Below, piece by piece: positions 47,327-55,908 of a DNA stretch of 64,000 bases. The notes under the pieces were generated by a model. That model had not been told where the DNA came from and did not search any database. It saw only the letters and a list, made by a program, of their open reading frames with translations. Source of the DNA: Candidatus Methylobacter oryzae (GTDB lineage: Bacteria; Pseudomonadota; Gammaproteobacteria; Methylococcales; Methylomonadaceae); contig NZ_RYFG02000121.1 of the NCBI RefSeq assembly GCF_003994235.2, forward strand, positions 272,075-336,074, given 5' to 3'. The position numbers were made by a program, and so were the translations under genes. Numbering within the stretch: the first letter of the stretch is position 1; the number at the start of each line of letters is the position of its first letter.

Positions 47327-48241
47327 TTACAGGGCTGCGACGGTTGATAACGGGGCTTTTTGATCCTTGCAATAGTCTCTCATATAGTGTTTGCTGTAGC
47401 GCTCCTGCAATTGGTCGAGCGGTAACAGCATGAATAAATCCATGCAGTTAAAGTCTTCATCCCAGTAAGGTTCGCCGCACACCATCGCGCCGAAACGAAA
47501 ATAAGCTTTAAGCAAAGGAGGAATACCCGATTCGTCCCGTTCGCATCTTAGTTCAGCGGGCACTTGAATGCTGGGATTGACTTGAATGGAGGAGGGCGCA
47601 ATATTTTTGGCATCGATATTCCGGTAAACCGCATCGATCGCAAAACCGCTGGGGCCGGGAGTGATACTGGCGCAACCGAGTAAATAGTTAAACTGTCCTT
47701 CGAGCGCGTATTGAACCAGTGCCGACCAAAGCGTTGTCAGTACCGCGCTGCCGCGATAATCGGGGTCAACGCAAGTCCGGCCTATTTCCAGGAAGCGGCC
47801 GGGTAATGTCAACACCTGGTCCAGGTTGAATTCGCTTTGAGAATAAAAGCGGCCGAGACGTTCAGCCTGATCCTGATTCAGCAAGCGCGTGTAACCGACT
47901 ATTTTCTTATTGACGTTGTCATAGACAATCAAGTGGTCGCAATAGCTGTCCACCTCGTCATAATCCAGGCCTTCCGATTCGGTTTTAAGCTTGGCGCCCA
48001 TCTCTTTCGCAAATACGCGGAAACGCAAGGCTTGGGCTTCCTTTATCAGGGCTTCCGCTTCTGCTGCTGTACCAGTTACCCGCTGGCCTGCGGCATACAC
48101 ATCATCCCTGGCGATTGCTGCCGAACCTGTTCCCGACAGGTTCCCGGCATACACACCATCCCTGGCGATAACAAAGCTTTCCAAACGTTTGGCGGGTTTA
48201 AGCTGTATTGCTGCGTCTGATTTTTTCATCGTTATCCACAT
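47327..48241 (-). CDS. olsB: L-ornithine N-alpha-acyltransferase OlsB
   Basis: A 304-residue enzyme transferring a 3-hydroxyacyl chain to ornithine, the first step to ornithine lipids. The Acetyltransf_5-type core shows ALRFRVFAKEMGAK, FLEIGRTCVDPDYRG and YLLGCASITP. An ATG four codons in (48229) is an alternative start. Residues about 25-50 are unusual: they contain IARDGVYAG and IARDDVYAA, encoded by two 25-bp direct repeats around a palindrome. That segment looks like an in-frame repeat insertion before the conserved domain. It is 8 bp upstream of olsA. Confidence 0.87.
   Translation of the reverse strand: MWITMKKSDAAIQLKPAKRLESFVIARDGVYAGNLSGTGSAAIARDDVYAAGQRVTGTAAEAEALIKEAQALRFRVFAKEMGAKLKTESEGLDYDEVDSYCDHLIVYDNVNKKIVGYTRLLNQDQAERLGRFYSQSEFNLDQVLTLPGRFLEIGRTCVDPDYRGSAVLTTLWSALVQYALEGQFNYLLGCASITPGPSGFAIDAVYRNIDAKNIAPSSIQVNPSIQVPAELRCERDESGIPPLLKAYFRFGAMVCGEPYWDEDFNCMDLFMLLPLDQLQERYSKHYMRDYCKDQKAPLSTVAAL
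48091..48169. repeat. Direct repeats inside olsB
   Basis: Two 25-bp copies, 48091-48115 and 48145-48169, differ at one base and contain catccctggcgat. Between them is a palindrome with arms aacctg and caggtt (48124-48142). The spacing is 54 bp, or 18 codons, so the reading frame is kept. Confidence 0.8.
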
Positions 48242-48440
48242 CGGTAAATAGAACTGCGGATAACTTAAAGAATTCAGGTGTCAGTTTCGTGTCGAGTTGA
48301 TGAACATCGAATGACAGAATCGTTAAGTTTTGATGACAGACGGATTATGACCGGGTCTTGCCTTTGCGTTGCAGGGATAAATGGCTTGAAGATCGAGGCA
48401 AATCGTCGTTATTTTACCGAGTGCAGTCAGGGGGCAGGGC

Positions 48441-48667
48441 ATGGACATCGTTAAACGCGGATTGGCTGTCGTTAATGACGGTTGCCGGCTGAAGGCTATG
48501 CCACTTTCAGCATCTCCGATGCGGCTTTGTTTTATGTTGGGTTTTGGGCCTGCAAGACCGGAATTATGCTGCCGGAAAATTGTTTAAGATATTACCGGTT
48601 GATGCTTGAGCGTGCTATGGTAAGGCGAGTCTTGATAGAGGAAGGCTATAAACTCAGCGAAGATTAA
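48441..48667 (+). pseudogene. Glutathione S-transferase remnant, frameshifted
   Basis: One frame from ATG 48441 reads MDIVKRGLAVVND, typical of a GST C-terminal helix. A second frame from about 48482 continues EGYATFSISDAALFYVGFWA and ends YRLMLERAMVRRVLIEEGY, the conserved last part of the same domain. The two frames need one shift to join, and the N-terminal thioredoxin half is absent. It overlaps the end of the response-regulator gene by 4 bp. Confidence 0.75.
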
Positions 48668-49278
48668 TCGTAAACTTCACTAAACAATTTCAATTGATGT
48701 ACTTTATTGATCAATTCGACCAGATTATTAACGTGAAGTTTACGCATGATATTTTCCCGGTGTTTATCGACGGTTTTAGGCGACAGAGCGAGTTTATCGG
48801 CGATTTCTCTATTTACCAAACCTGAGAAAATCAGTTTCAGTACTTGTAATTCGCGCGCGCTTAATTCGAAATTTACATCGGCAATATAATTTTTAACCGT
48901 CTCGGAAAAGTAGCTTTTGCCTATCATGACTTGTTGAATGGCAAGTAATAATTCAGCCGAGGCGCCATCTTTTAATAGTACCGCATCCGCTTTTGCTGCA
49001 ACCAGCTGTTTTAGTATTCGACCGGATTGAGCCCCGGTCAGAGCGATGATTTTGAGTTCGGGATAACGTTTTTTACAATAGCTGAGCACAGCTACCGCGT
49101 CGCCGCCCGGCATGTGATAGTCTAATATCAGCAGATCTGCCTGTTGTTTATGTATTTCGGCTTTGAGATTCTCTAAATTTTCAACTTCAGCAATAACGTT
49201 TTTATCGTGTTGGCTCTGTAACAACAGTTTTAAACCTTCACGAAAAATAGCATGGTCGTCTGCCAAAATAATACGCAT
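48664..49278 (-). CDS. NarL/LuxR-family response regulator
   Basis: A 204-residue two-component regulator. The receiver domain (1-115) has acidic DD at 7-8 (ILADDHAIFREGL), phospho-acceptor Asp in LLILDYHMPGGD, and Lys in VLLKDGAS. The C-terminal LuxR helix-turn-helix (about 135-198) has LSARELQVLKLIFSGLVNRE and LSPKTVDKHRENIMRKL. It is divergently arranged with the histidine kinase gene, and the start regions are adjacent or overlapping, so the pair is very likely cognate. Confidence 0.93.
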   Translation of the reverse strand: MRIILADDHAIFREGLKLLLQSQHDKNVIAEVENLENLKAEIHKQQADLLILDYHMPGGDAVAVLSYCKKRYPELKIIALTGAQSGRILKQLVAAKADAVLLKDGASAELLLAIQQVMIGKSYFSETVKNYIADVNFELSARELQVLKLIFSGLVNREIADKLALSPKTVDKHRENIMRKLHVNNLVELINKVHQLKLFSEVYD

Positions 49279-49304
49279 TGAGCTTACTTAAAATCAGGAA
49301 TAGT

Positions 49305-51212
49305 TTGAAAAATAATGCATTTAACTGCCTAGCGGGAGCAGTGTTCAGAGTTGCGGTTAATGTGTTGTTGATAGGATTCTTGCTTATCAGCCGGCCTATT
49401 ATGGCTCATGACGACGGCGTCTGTCAGCTGCAAGCTGAACAATTGGCTCTACGCGGCTGCATGCAAGAACTGGTTCAGCCTCCAGCGGATTCCATAGTCA
49501 ACATCGCTACGCTGACTGATAATGCGGGGCAGTGGGTAAAAATTTCAATCAATAATGCCGGCGAAACTACTGTTAGCCGCTTATTGGCCTTGGGTATTCC
49601 GGATGCCTTTTTTCTGTATTTGTTTAAAGCCCAGGATAAGCGCTTGGAAACGTTGTTGAGCTTGGACCGGCAGACGTCGTTCACGCAACGCCCTGTGCCT
49701 AACCGTTTCATATGTGCCGACGTTCAGCTAGCCGCAAAAAGTACGACGACTTTTTATATTTACTACCGCACACACGGCAAAACGCCGCTACAACCCAGGC
49801 TGTTAACCGCAAAAGAACTGGCGCAACTGGATACTCAAAACGATGTGCTTAACGGCGCTATTTTTGGCATGTTAATGATTTTAGCCGTGATTGTATTCTT
49901 TAATCCGCAAGGAATACGTCATGCCGACAACCGCAATTACGCGCTGTTAATCATTTTTTGCTTATTATTTCTCTGTCAAACGCAGGGCTACAATTTCCAG
50001 TTTTTATGGCCTGAACAAGCGGTTTGGAATATGCACGCCCCCAACATAATCAGCATCGGTTTGTTGATTACTCATGGACTGTTCAGCATCAGCCTTTTAC
50101 AAATGCGGCAGCGGTTTCGGCGGTTTTTTTATATTTTCGTCATCATCATATGGCTGGCTGTTCTTAGCTTGCCGTTTGTCGCTTATTCTTATTTTACCGA
50201 ATGGAACTTTATACTTGCCGCCATCTATGCGGTGTTTGCGCTAATTGCAGGCGTTTTTGCGTTGCGCCAACAAGTACCTGCGGCATTGTTGTATTTACTG
50301 GGCGGCGTTTCCTTGATCGTTTTTAATATCGTTTTAATGTCGCTGAGTATTTTCTGGCGCAATCCTTTCCCTGAACTGTCGATTTTTACTTATCCAAAGA
50401 TTGCTTATATTTTGGAATCTATCTTCTTCATTATCGCGGTCGTCAATCAACTGAAGCGCTTGAACGAACAAAAAGCCGAACTCCGCGTTAAACGGCAAGC
50501 CGAAACCGAGTTGTTGATAAAAGCCGAGCAAGACCGTTTGGCGGCGATAGAAGAAGCCAAAAACCAGCAACTGTTATTAGCTTCGGCAAGCCATGATTTA
50601 TCGCAACCGTTGGCTTCTATCCGTCTCGCAATCGAAGCGTTAAAAGCTATGGAAGAGCACAATCCCGTCTCGCAACATATCAATACCACACTGGATTATG
50701 CGCAAAGTTTAATTAAAGGTTTAATTCGTCAGGCTCGCCAGCAAGGAGGCAATCAATCCGACAGCATTATATTGTTTGAGCTGTTTGACCAACTCCAAAG
50801 CGAGTTTGAAGCGGCTGCTGCCAAAAAAGGCTTAAGGCTCAGCCATATCGACAGCAACATTGAATTAAAAGGTTCTGCTTTAATGTTGCACCGGGTACTC
50901 AGCAACTTACTAACCAATGCAATTCGTTACACTCATAAAGGCCGCGTCGTATTCGGCGTACGACGCCGTTCGCAGTATATCGAAATACAAGTGCTCGATA
51001 CCGGCGCCGGTTTATTTGAAGACGATTGCCGACTGTTAACAATCCCTTTCCAGCAAGGCCGGCACGGCGACAGCACCGGCTACGGCCTGGGGCTTTTTAT
51101 TGTGAGAACCTTATGCGATCAATGCGGGTATCAGTTGCAAGTTGCTTCGACATTGGGCAAAGGCAGTGTGTTTGGGATTAGAATCCCAGTAAAACTTACC
51201 CGGCAAGGCTAA
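49305..51212 (+). CDS. 7TMR-DISM sensor histidine kinase
   Basis: A membrane kinase of about 635 residues. A signal peptide ends near RPIMAHDDG. A periplasmic 7TMR-DISM sensor (about 35-175) is followed by seven helices (about 180-380), a short coiled coil (ERRLEQ-like, rich in Glu and Lys) and a kinase core: His in ASASHDLSQPLASIRL, N box LHRVLSNLLTNAIRY, G boxes LDTGAGLF and GYGLGLFIV. The start is uncertain: TTG at 49305 has aggaa just upstream, while TTG 49278 overlaps the divergent regulator start. The ligand is unknown. Confidence 0.85.
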   Translation: MKNNAFNCLAGAVFRVAVNVLLIGFLLISRPIMAHDDGVCQLQAEQLALRGCMQELVQPPADSIVNIATLTDNAGQWVKISINNAGETTVSRLLALGIPDAFFLYLFKAQDKRLETLLSLDRQTSFTQRPVPNRFICADVQLAAKSTTTFYIYYRTHGKTPLQPRLLTAKELAQLDTQNDVLNGAIFGMLMILAVIVFFNPQGIRHADNRNYALLIIFCLLFLCQTQGYNFQFLWPEQAVWNMHAPNIISIGLLITHGLFSISLLQMRQRFRRFFYIFVIIIWLAVLSLPFVAYSYFTEWNFILAAIYAVFALIAGVFALRQQVPAALLYLLGGVSLIVFNIVLMSLSIFWRNPFPELSIFTYPKIAYILESIFFIIAVVNQLKRLNEQKAELRVKRQAETELLIKAEQDRLAAIEEAKNQQLLLASASHDLSQPLASIRLAIEALKAMEEHNPVSQHINTTLDYAQSLIKGLIRQARQQGGNQSDSIILFELFDQLQSEFEAAAAKKGLRLSHIDSNIELKGSALMLHRVLSNLLTNAIRYTHKGRVVFGVRRRSQYIEIQVLDTGAGLFEDDCRLLTIPFQQGRHGDSTGYGLGLFIVRTLCDQCGYQLQVASTLGKGSVFGIRIPVKLTRQG

Positions 51213-51303
51213 TCGCTAAATTACGGAGATCACCTTATTGTTGCACGCTGTACCGGCTTTTACACTGAAACCCTGATGATTCTGAATAATATGGGGGTTA
51301 AGG

Positions 51304-52479
51304 ATGGTAGCAAGCTGGTTAGCAACTTTATGGCGTATAGCAATGGTGCTGTGTGATTATCGCGGCTGGTATCGCTGGTTATCGGGCCGACCGCGAATTG
51401 ATGTGGCGATTATTACCAACATTCGCGATGAAGCAGAAGGCAACGTATTTTGGGGCAACAAACGGCCGAAATCGGGGCATTCCAATGGTGCGCGCATTTA
51501 TCTGAACGGCGTATCGGGCCAAGTTCGGGGTATTTGTATTACCGCCGAAGAACTGATGACGAAAAGCGGCCGAGTGCGCGCCAAAAAACACTTTATCGAC
51601 GCAGTTCATTGGGCGCAAAAGCGCGGTGCTAAAGTCGTACTGCTGGCAGCATCAACCAAGCGTTTATTCGGCCGCGACGGACACGAATTAAAACAATTAT
51701 TCCCGGACCTGTTGTTTACTATCGGCGATAACGGCACGGCGGCGCTGCTATGCGAAGACATCGACAGAGCCTTGGCGAACACCCGCTTGAGTCTTGGCAA
51801 TCCCAGAATTTTAGTATTGGGTCCTTACGGTATTTTAGGCACTGCGGTAACAGAACATTTATTAGCCAAGCAGTTTGAGTTAGTAGGCTTTGGCGCGAAT
51901 CAAAAAGCACTCGCGCAAATGGCGGAAAATTACAAAATGACAATTGCGACCGATATTGACGATATTGGCAAAGTCGATGTGGCGATTACCTGCACTCATA
52001 ACGCCAATGCCCGCTTAAATAGCGACAGCATTGAACGTTTAAGAAAACACAATCGCAAATTGTTGGTTATCGATGTCGCCGAGCCGGCCAATCTGGATGA
52101 ACAATCCTATCGGCTTTGCCGGGATCGGGTTATTCGCCAGGATGCCGGTAATGCTTACTCGCCGTTCCTGAGTTATGTGTTGGGCGGCATTTCCTCGGGC
52201 ATGTTGAATTTATTGCCGAATGTGGCGTTCGGTTGTTTCGCCGAATCGTTGGCTTTGTATCACGCCATTTATCATGAACATAACCATGTATTGCTGAATC
52301 AGGATTGGTTTCAGGTAAATCCGGCTAATCGCGCGTTAATCGCCGATGCTTTTGCGTCGGTTTCAATCACCAGCCCCAAGCCGGTCTGTTTTAACAAAGC
52401 GGTTAGTTCATTCACGCTGGAATATTGCGAACAAGCAAAGCTTACGAAATCGCCAAGGTTGGTTAGAGTCAACACTTGA
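51304..52479 (+). CDS. Acyl-ACP reductase-like Rossmann protein
   Basis: A 391-residue protein related to the cyanobacterial long-chain acyl-ACP reductase family and, more distantly, to glutamyl-tRNA reductase. A Rossmann site ILVLGPYGILGTAVTEHLL (about 171-190) should bind NAD(P)H. TIGDNGTAALLCEDIDRA before it and CFAESLALYHAIYHE near the C-terminus match family motifs. If it is a true reductase, it would make fatty aldehydes from acyl-ACP. The call is from pattern resemblance, and no aldehyde decarbonylase is adjacent. The catalytic Cys should be checked by alignment. It lies 91 bp after the kinase gene. Confidence 0.6.
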   Translation: MVASWLATLWRIAMVLCDYRGWYRWLSGRPRIDVAIITNIRDEAEGNVFWGNKRPKSGHSNGARIYLNGVSGQVRGICITAEELMTKSGRVRAKKHFIDAVHWAQKRGAKVVLLAASTKRLFGRDGHELKQLFPDLLFTIGDNGTAALLCEDIDRALANTRLSLGNPRILVLGPYGILGTAVTEHLLAKQFELVGFGANQKALAQMAENYKMTIATDIDDIGKVDVAITCTHNANARLNSDSIERLRKHNRKLLVIDVAEPANLDEQSYRLCRDRVIRQDAGNAYSPFLSYVLGGISSGMLNLLPNVAFGCFAESLALYHAIYHEHNHVLLNQDWFQVNPANRALIADAFASVSITSPKPVCFNKAVSSFTLEYCEQAKLTKSPRLVRVNT

Positions 52480-52581
52480 ATCATTCCAAATCGAGGGGAA
52501 CTGACTCTGCAAATTTATCGCGTCCTATTGAAAGGAAATTGTACTTTTCTTAATGTTTCGTAAGGTTATTCCTGCATCGAG

Positions 52582-53739
52582 TTATCTGAAATCAAACGGC
52601 ATCATGCCGCCAAAGAGCAAATCATCCAAATCATCGCGAGCGGTTCTTTTCGGGATTTTGTAGTTTTTCAGCCAAGCTTTAAATTCTGCCGGGTTTTCAA
52701 ATACTTCCAGCTCGCTTTGAACGGCCTTTATATTCTCCTGCAATGCCCGAATATCGTTTTTCAGCATCAGCATTAATTGCTTGGGCGATAAAGGAATATA
52801 AAAGGGCATGTTCAAATCCATCTTGAACACACTCGCGATTTGATCATTTTCTTGTTCCAATTCAGCGAGTTGTTCTTTGAGTATCTTGTTGAAATATTTC
52901 AGTCGGCTGTCGGCAATTTGGCTTAAATGCGTCGGGTCGATCTGCTCAATTTCCAACTGCAATTCCAGAAGCTGCAATAAGTCCTTTTTGCCGTAAGCGG
53001 TATTGACGCGTTGCATTAACTCCGTTTTGCGTTCGCGCTGTTGTTCGTCCGGTTCGCGGTCGGGATGTAGTACGGCGACTAATTTACGGTAAACCTCTTG
53101 AACGGATTTGCTCGCCAATGCCTCTTCTTCTTGCTGGCGGGCCTCTTTTTCCAGTTGCTTCTTGGTTTTTTTACGCTCTTTGACAGGCGCTTTCGCTTGA
53201 GTTTCATGCTGCTCACTCAGTTTTTGCTGTAAATGAGCATGGAGTTTCTCGGGAGAACTTAAATCAACGTCATCATCCAAATCCACATTAAACATATTTT
53301 CCGCGATCATTTTCATCATATCGCCGGCGGCGGCGTTAGTTTCCTGGTCAATAGTGTCGTAGTCTTCATCGCTATATTTATTGAACAAGGGTTTCAGTTC
53401 TTCCTTGTTGAACTCGGCAATTAAATCGCCGGATATTTCGCAAATAAGATGCTTGATCTTCTGCTTATCGGTTTTTTTGAACAGCGGCATGCCGTAGAAC
53501 CGGTCCAATAACTGCGTCCATTGCGATTTATGCTCGGTTAAAGCGTCTTGCAACGGTTCGTATTCTTGCTCGACTTGTTGATGATACAAAGGAATCGTTT
53601 CTTTCCACTCGACCAGCAGCTTTTTTTGCAGATCGATTTTTTTAGTCAGGCTATTGAATTGTTTTTGGGCAGTCGATAAAGGTTTTTTTTCGGCCGTTTT
53701 CGGAGTAATGCGAACTGTTTTGCTGTTGGATTGAGCCAT
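52582..53739 (-). CDS. Large J-domain protein
   Basis: A 385-residue cytoplasmic protein with long charged coiled-coil regions (about 10-70 and 170-205, KERKKTKKQLEKEARQQEEE) and a central-to-C-terminal J-like domain (about 210-260) holding HPD in LVAVLHPDREPDEQQ. The C-terminal helix pairs (about 265-355) are not recognised. A J domain embedded mid-protein suggests a client-specific DnaK partner. The N-terminal basic Ser/Lys-rich stretch is poorly ordered. Monocistronic. Confidence 0.82.
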   Translation of the reverse strand: MAQSNSKTVRITPKTAEKKPLSTAQKQFNSLTKKIDLQKKLLVEWKETIPLYHQQVEQEYEPLQDALTEHKSQWTQLLDRFYGMPLFKKTDKQKIKHLICEISGDLIAEFNKEELKPLFNKYSDEDYDTIDQETNAAAGDMMKMIAENMFNVDLDDDVDLSSPEKLHAHLQQKLSEQHETQAKAPVKERKKTKKQLEKEARQQEEEALASKSVQEVYRKLVAVLHPDREPDEQQRERKTELMQRVNTAYGKKDLLQLLELQLEIEQIDPTHLSQIADSRLKYFNKILKEQLAELEQENDQIASVFKMDLNMPFYIPLSPKQLMLMLKNDIRALQENIKAVQSELEVFENPAEFKAWLKNYKIPKRTARDDLDDLLFGGMMPFDFR

Positions 53740-54201
53740 AGCGTTAACCTCATAATTAAGCAGGCAAATAAAGGAATGCTTTGTGAAAAAGCTTCGGATG
53801 CTCGTCTGTACTTAGGAAAACTGCAAAGCAGAGGAGTGGCGAAAGAGGGGGATTCACAAATAATATTCTACCAAAATTGTGCCGGAGATTGGTAAGTCTA
53901 TGGGCAGGTTCGGTTGAAAAAACAAGTCGTAATGACAATTTCAATCAGGACTGCCGCCATAAATTGATTTAAACGCAGGTCTCTCTATGAATTGTTTGTC
54001 AACGAGCAAGCGTGCTGCAGTATTGCTGACAAATTGTTCCAAAAATATCAAGCCGGGAATCTTAAAAGCATAAATTAGTATTAATAATCAACTTATTGGC
54101 TATCAAAGCAGCGTGGCATTTTATTTGCTTGCTAGTGCAATTGAGAGTACGGCATCGATCCGGCCTGTACTTGTTGTTTTCATTAATAGTGAGGTATTGA
54201 T
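53740..54201. other. 462-bp divergent intergenic region
   Basis: AT-rich gap between the J-domain gene (minus) and a small membrane-protein gene (plus). It should carry both promoters. No repeat, RNA or ORF was seen. Confidence 0.5.
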
Positions 54202-54501
54202 ATGTTTGAAGTTACTTTATTGTTACTAACCATGCTTTTAATTGCAGCGTTTGCTTTTTTGCCAACGGTTTTCAGCAAACTGTTTTCCGGAAAGTCTTCC
54301 CAACAAACCGATGTAGCTTGCGTTCCGGGATTGGAAGTCCAAGAGGATGCGACGTCTAAGCAGACTTTTCTGGCCCATCTTCAAAGCGAAATCGAAGCCG
54401 CTCTTTTTCCGCGTCCTACCGATTCTATTCTGCAGCGCCATTACGATGCTTTGGTGAATGCCGAATTGGAGAATCGTCTGGCCGCAATGCCTGATTCTTA
54501 A
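54202..54501 (+). CDS. Small single-span membrane protein
   Basis: A 99-residue protein of no recognised family: an N-terminal helix (about 4-24, TLLLLTMLLIAAFAFLPTVF) and a soluble, acidic C-terminal part (about 50-99). A clear gaggt ribosome site precedes the ATG. It directly precedes the hydrogenase region but is separated from hupS by 312 bp and an inverted repeat, so linkage is uncertain. Confidence 0.6.
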   Translation: MFEVTLLLLTMLLIAAFAFLPTVFSKLFSGKSSQQTDVACVPGLEVQEDATSKQTFLAHLQSEIEAALFPRPTDSILQRHYDALVNAELENRLAAMPDS

Positions 54502-54813
54502 CAGGTTAATCGCCAATGTCGGCTTTCCTGCAATATCCCCCTCATTTTGTTGCATTTGTTGTTTAACAGACATTGGCGATCTCCTTTTGTAATTATTTCT
54601 CCCACAATTATAAAGGTTTCTTGGCCGACGCTAATCCGGCATAGATGTTGCTCAAAACATGCGGAGCAGCGTCGGCATGAAGAACAGTGCGGGGCACTGC
54701 GTTAGAGATAATAACAATATGCGCTTCCAAGCCTATAAGCGGTAGCAAGGAAACGCGGCACTGAAGTTTGCCGATGCATTCTTCAAGTAGCCAATAACGC
54801 CAGGAGTTCCTGA
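54502..54813. promoter_or_regulatory. Upstream region of the hup operon
   Basis: A perfect 12-bp inverted repeat, atcgccaatgtc (54509-54520) and gacattggcgat (54569-54580), begins 8 bp after the preceding stop. A second, gccgacgct (54624-54632) and agcgtcggc (54668-54676), follows, and cagtgc/gcactg forms a small hairpin near 54689-54703. No convincing sigma-54 -24/-12 box was found. The hupS promoter and any regulator site should lie here. Confidence 0.5.
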
Positions 54814-55908
54814 ATGATTGAGACCTTTTACGATGTCATGCGCAGGCAAGGCATCACCCGCCGCAGTTTTCTGAAATTTTGCAGCCTGACCGCTGCCTCG
54901 TTAGGGCTTTCTCCCGCTTTCGTTCCGAAAATCGCTCATGCGATGGAAACCAAGCCGCGTATTCCGGTGCTGTGGTTGCATGGCCTGGAATGCACGTGTT
55001 GTTCCGAGTCTTTTATCCGCTCAGGCCATCCTTTAGCCAAGGACGTGATCTTGTCGATGCTGTCGCTGGATTACGACGACACCATCATGGCAGCAGCAGG
55101 CCACAACGCCGAAGCCATCGTCGATGAAATCGTCGAAAAATACAAAGGCAATTACATCCTGGCCGTCGAAGGCAACGCGCCGTTGGCCGAAGACGGCATG
55201 TATTGCATCATCGGCGGCAAGCCGTTCGTTGAGCAGCTTAAATACGCGGCCGAAAGCTGCAAGGCGATTATTTCCTGGGGTTCCTGCGCATCCTGGGGCT
55301 GCGTTCAGGCCGCCAAACCGAATCCGACCCGCGCCACGCCGACGCATAAAATCCCAGGATTAGCCGACAAGCCGATCATCAAAGTGCCCGGTTGCCCGCC
55401 GATTGCCGAAGTGATGACGGCCGTGGTCGCTTATTTGCTGACCTTTGAAAAACTGCCGGCCTTGGATAAGCAAGGCCGCCCGCAAATGTTTTACAGCCAA
55501 CGCATTCACGATAAATGTTACCGGCGTCCGCATTTCGATGCCGGGCAATTCGTCGAGCATTGGGACGACGAGGCCGCGCGCCAGGGCCATTGTTTGTACA
55601 AAATGGGTTGCAAGGGACCTACCACTTATAACGCTTGCTCGACAGTACGTTGGAATGAAGGCGTATCGTTCCCGATCCAGGCCGGTCACGGCTGTATCGG
55701 CTGCTCCGAGGACGGTTTCTGGGATAAAGGCGGCTTTTACGAACGCCTGAGCGATATTAACGATTTTAGTATCGAAGCCAACGCCGACGCGGTCGGCGGC
55801 ACGGCCGCTGCTGTCGTTGGCGCCGGTATTGCCGTGCATGCCGGATTGACCGCGCTGAACCGTTCCAGAAAAACCGGCGCTAATCAAACAGGAGCAGAGC
55901 AACAATGA
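54814..55908 (+). CDS. hupS: [NiFe]-hydrogenase small subunit HupS
   Basis: A 364-residue electron-transfer subunit. A twin-arginine signal ([13 protein letters not shown]) exports the folded dimer. The proximal-cluster motif is [10 protein letters not shown] with Cys at about 60, 62 and 63, and WGSCASWGC gives Cys 158 and 163. These include the two additional cysteines (equivalents of C19 and C120) that build the [4Fe-3S] cluster of oxygen-tolerant enzymes. Further cluster ligands are in [11 protein letters not shown] and [15 protein letters not shown]-terminal membrane anchor (about 325-350) is present. Very close to E. coli Hyd-1 HyaA. Confidence 0.96.
   Translation: MIETFYDVMRRQGITRRSFLKFCSLTAASLGLSPAFVPKIAHAMETKPRIPVLWLHGLECTCCSESFIRSGHPLAKDVILSMLSLDYDDTIMAAAGHNAEAIVDEIVEKYKGNYILAVEGNAPLAEDGMYCIIGGKPFVEQLKYAAESCKAIISWGSCASWGCVQAAKPNPTRATPTHKIPGLADKPIIKVPGCPPIAEVMTAVVAYLLTFEKLPALDKQGRPQMFYSQRIHDKCYRRPHFDAGQFVEHWDDEAARQGHCLYKMGCKGPTTYNACSTVRWNEGVSFPIQAGHGCIGCSEDGFWDKGGFYERLSDINDFSIEANADAVGGTAAAVVGAGIAVHAGLTALNRSRKTGANQTGAEQQ

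Noticed and set aside
54502..54813. Possible sigma-54 promoter for hupS
   Set aside because: No GG-N10-GC spacing within a convincing -24/-12 context was found.
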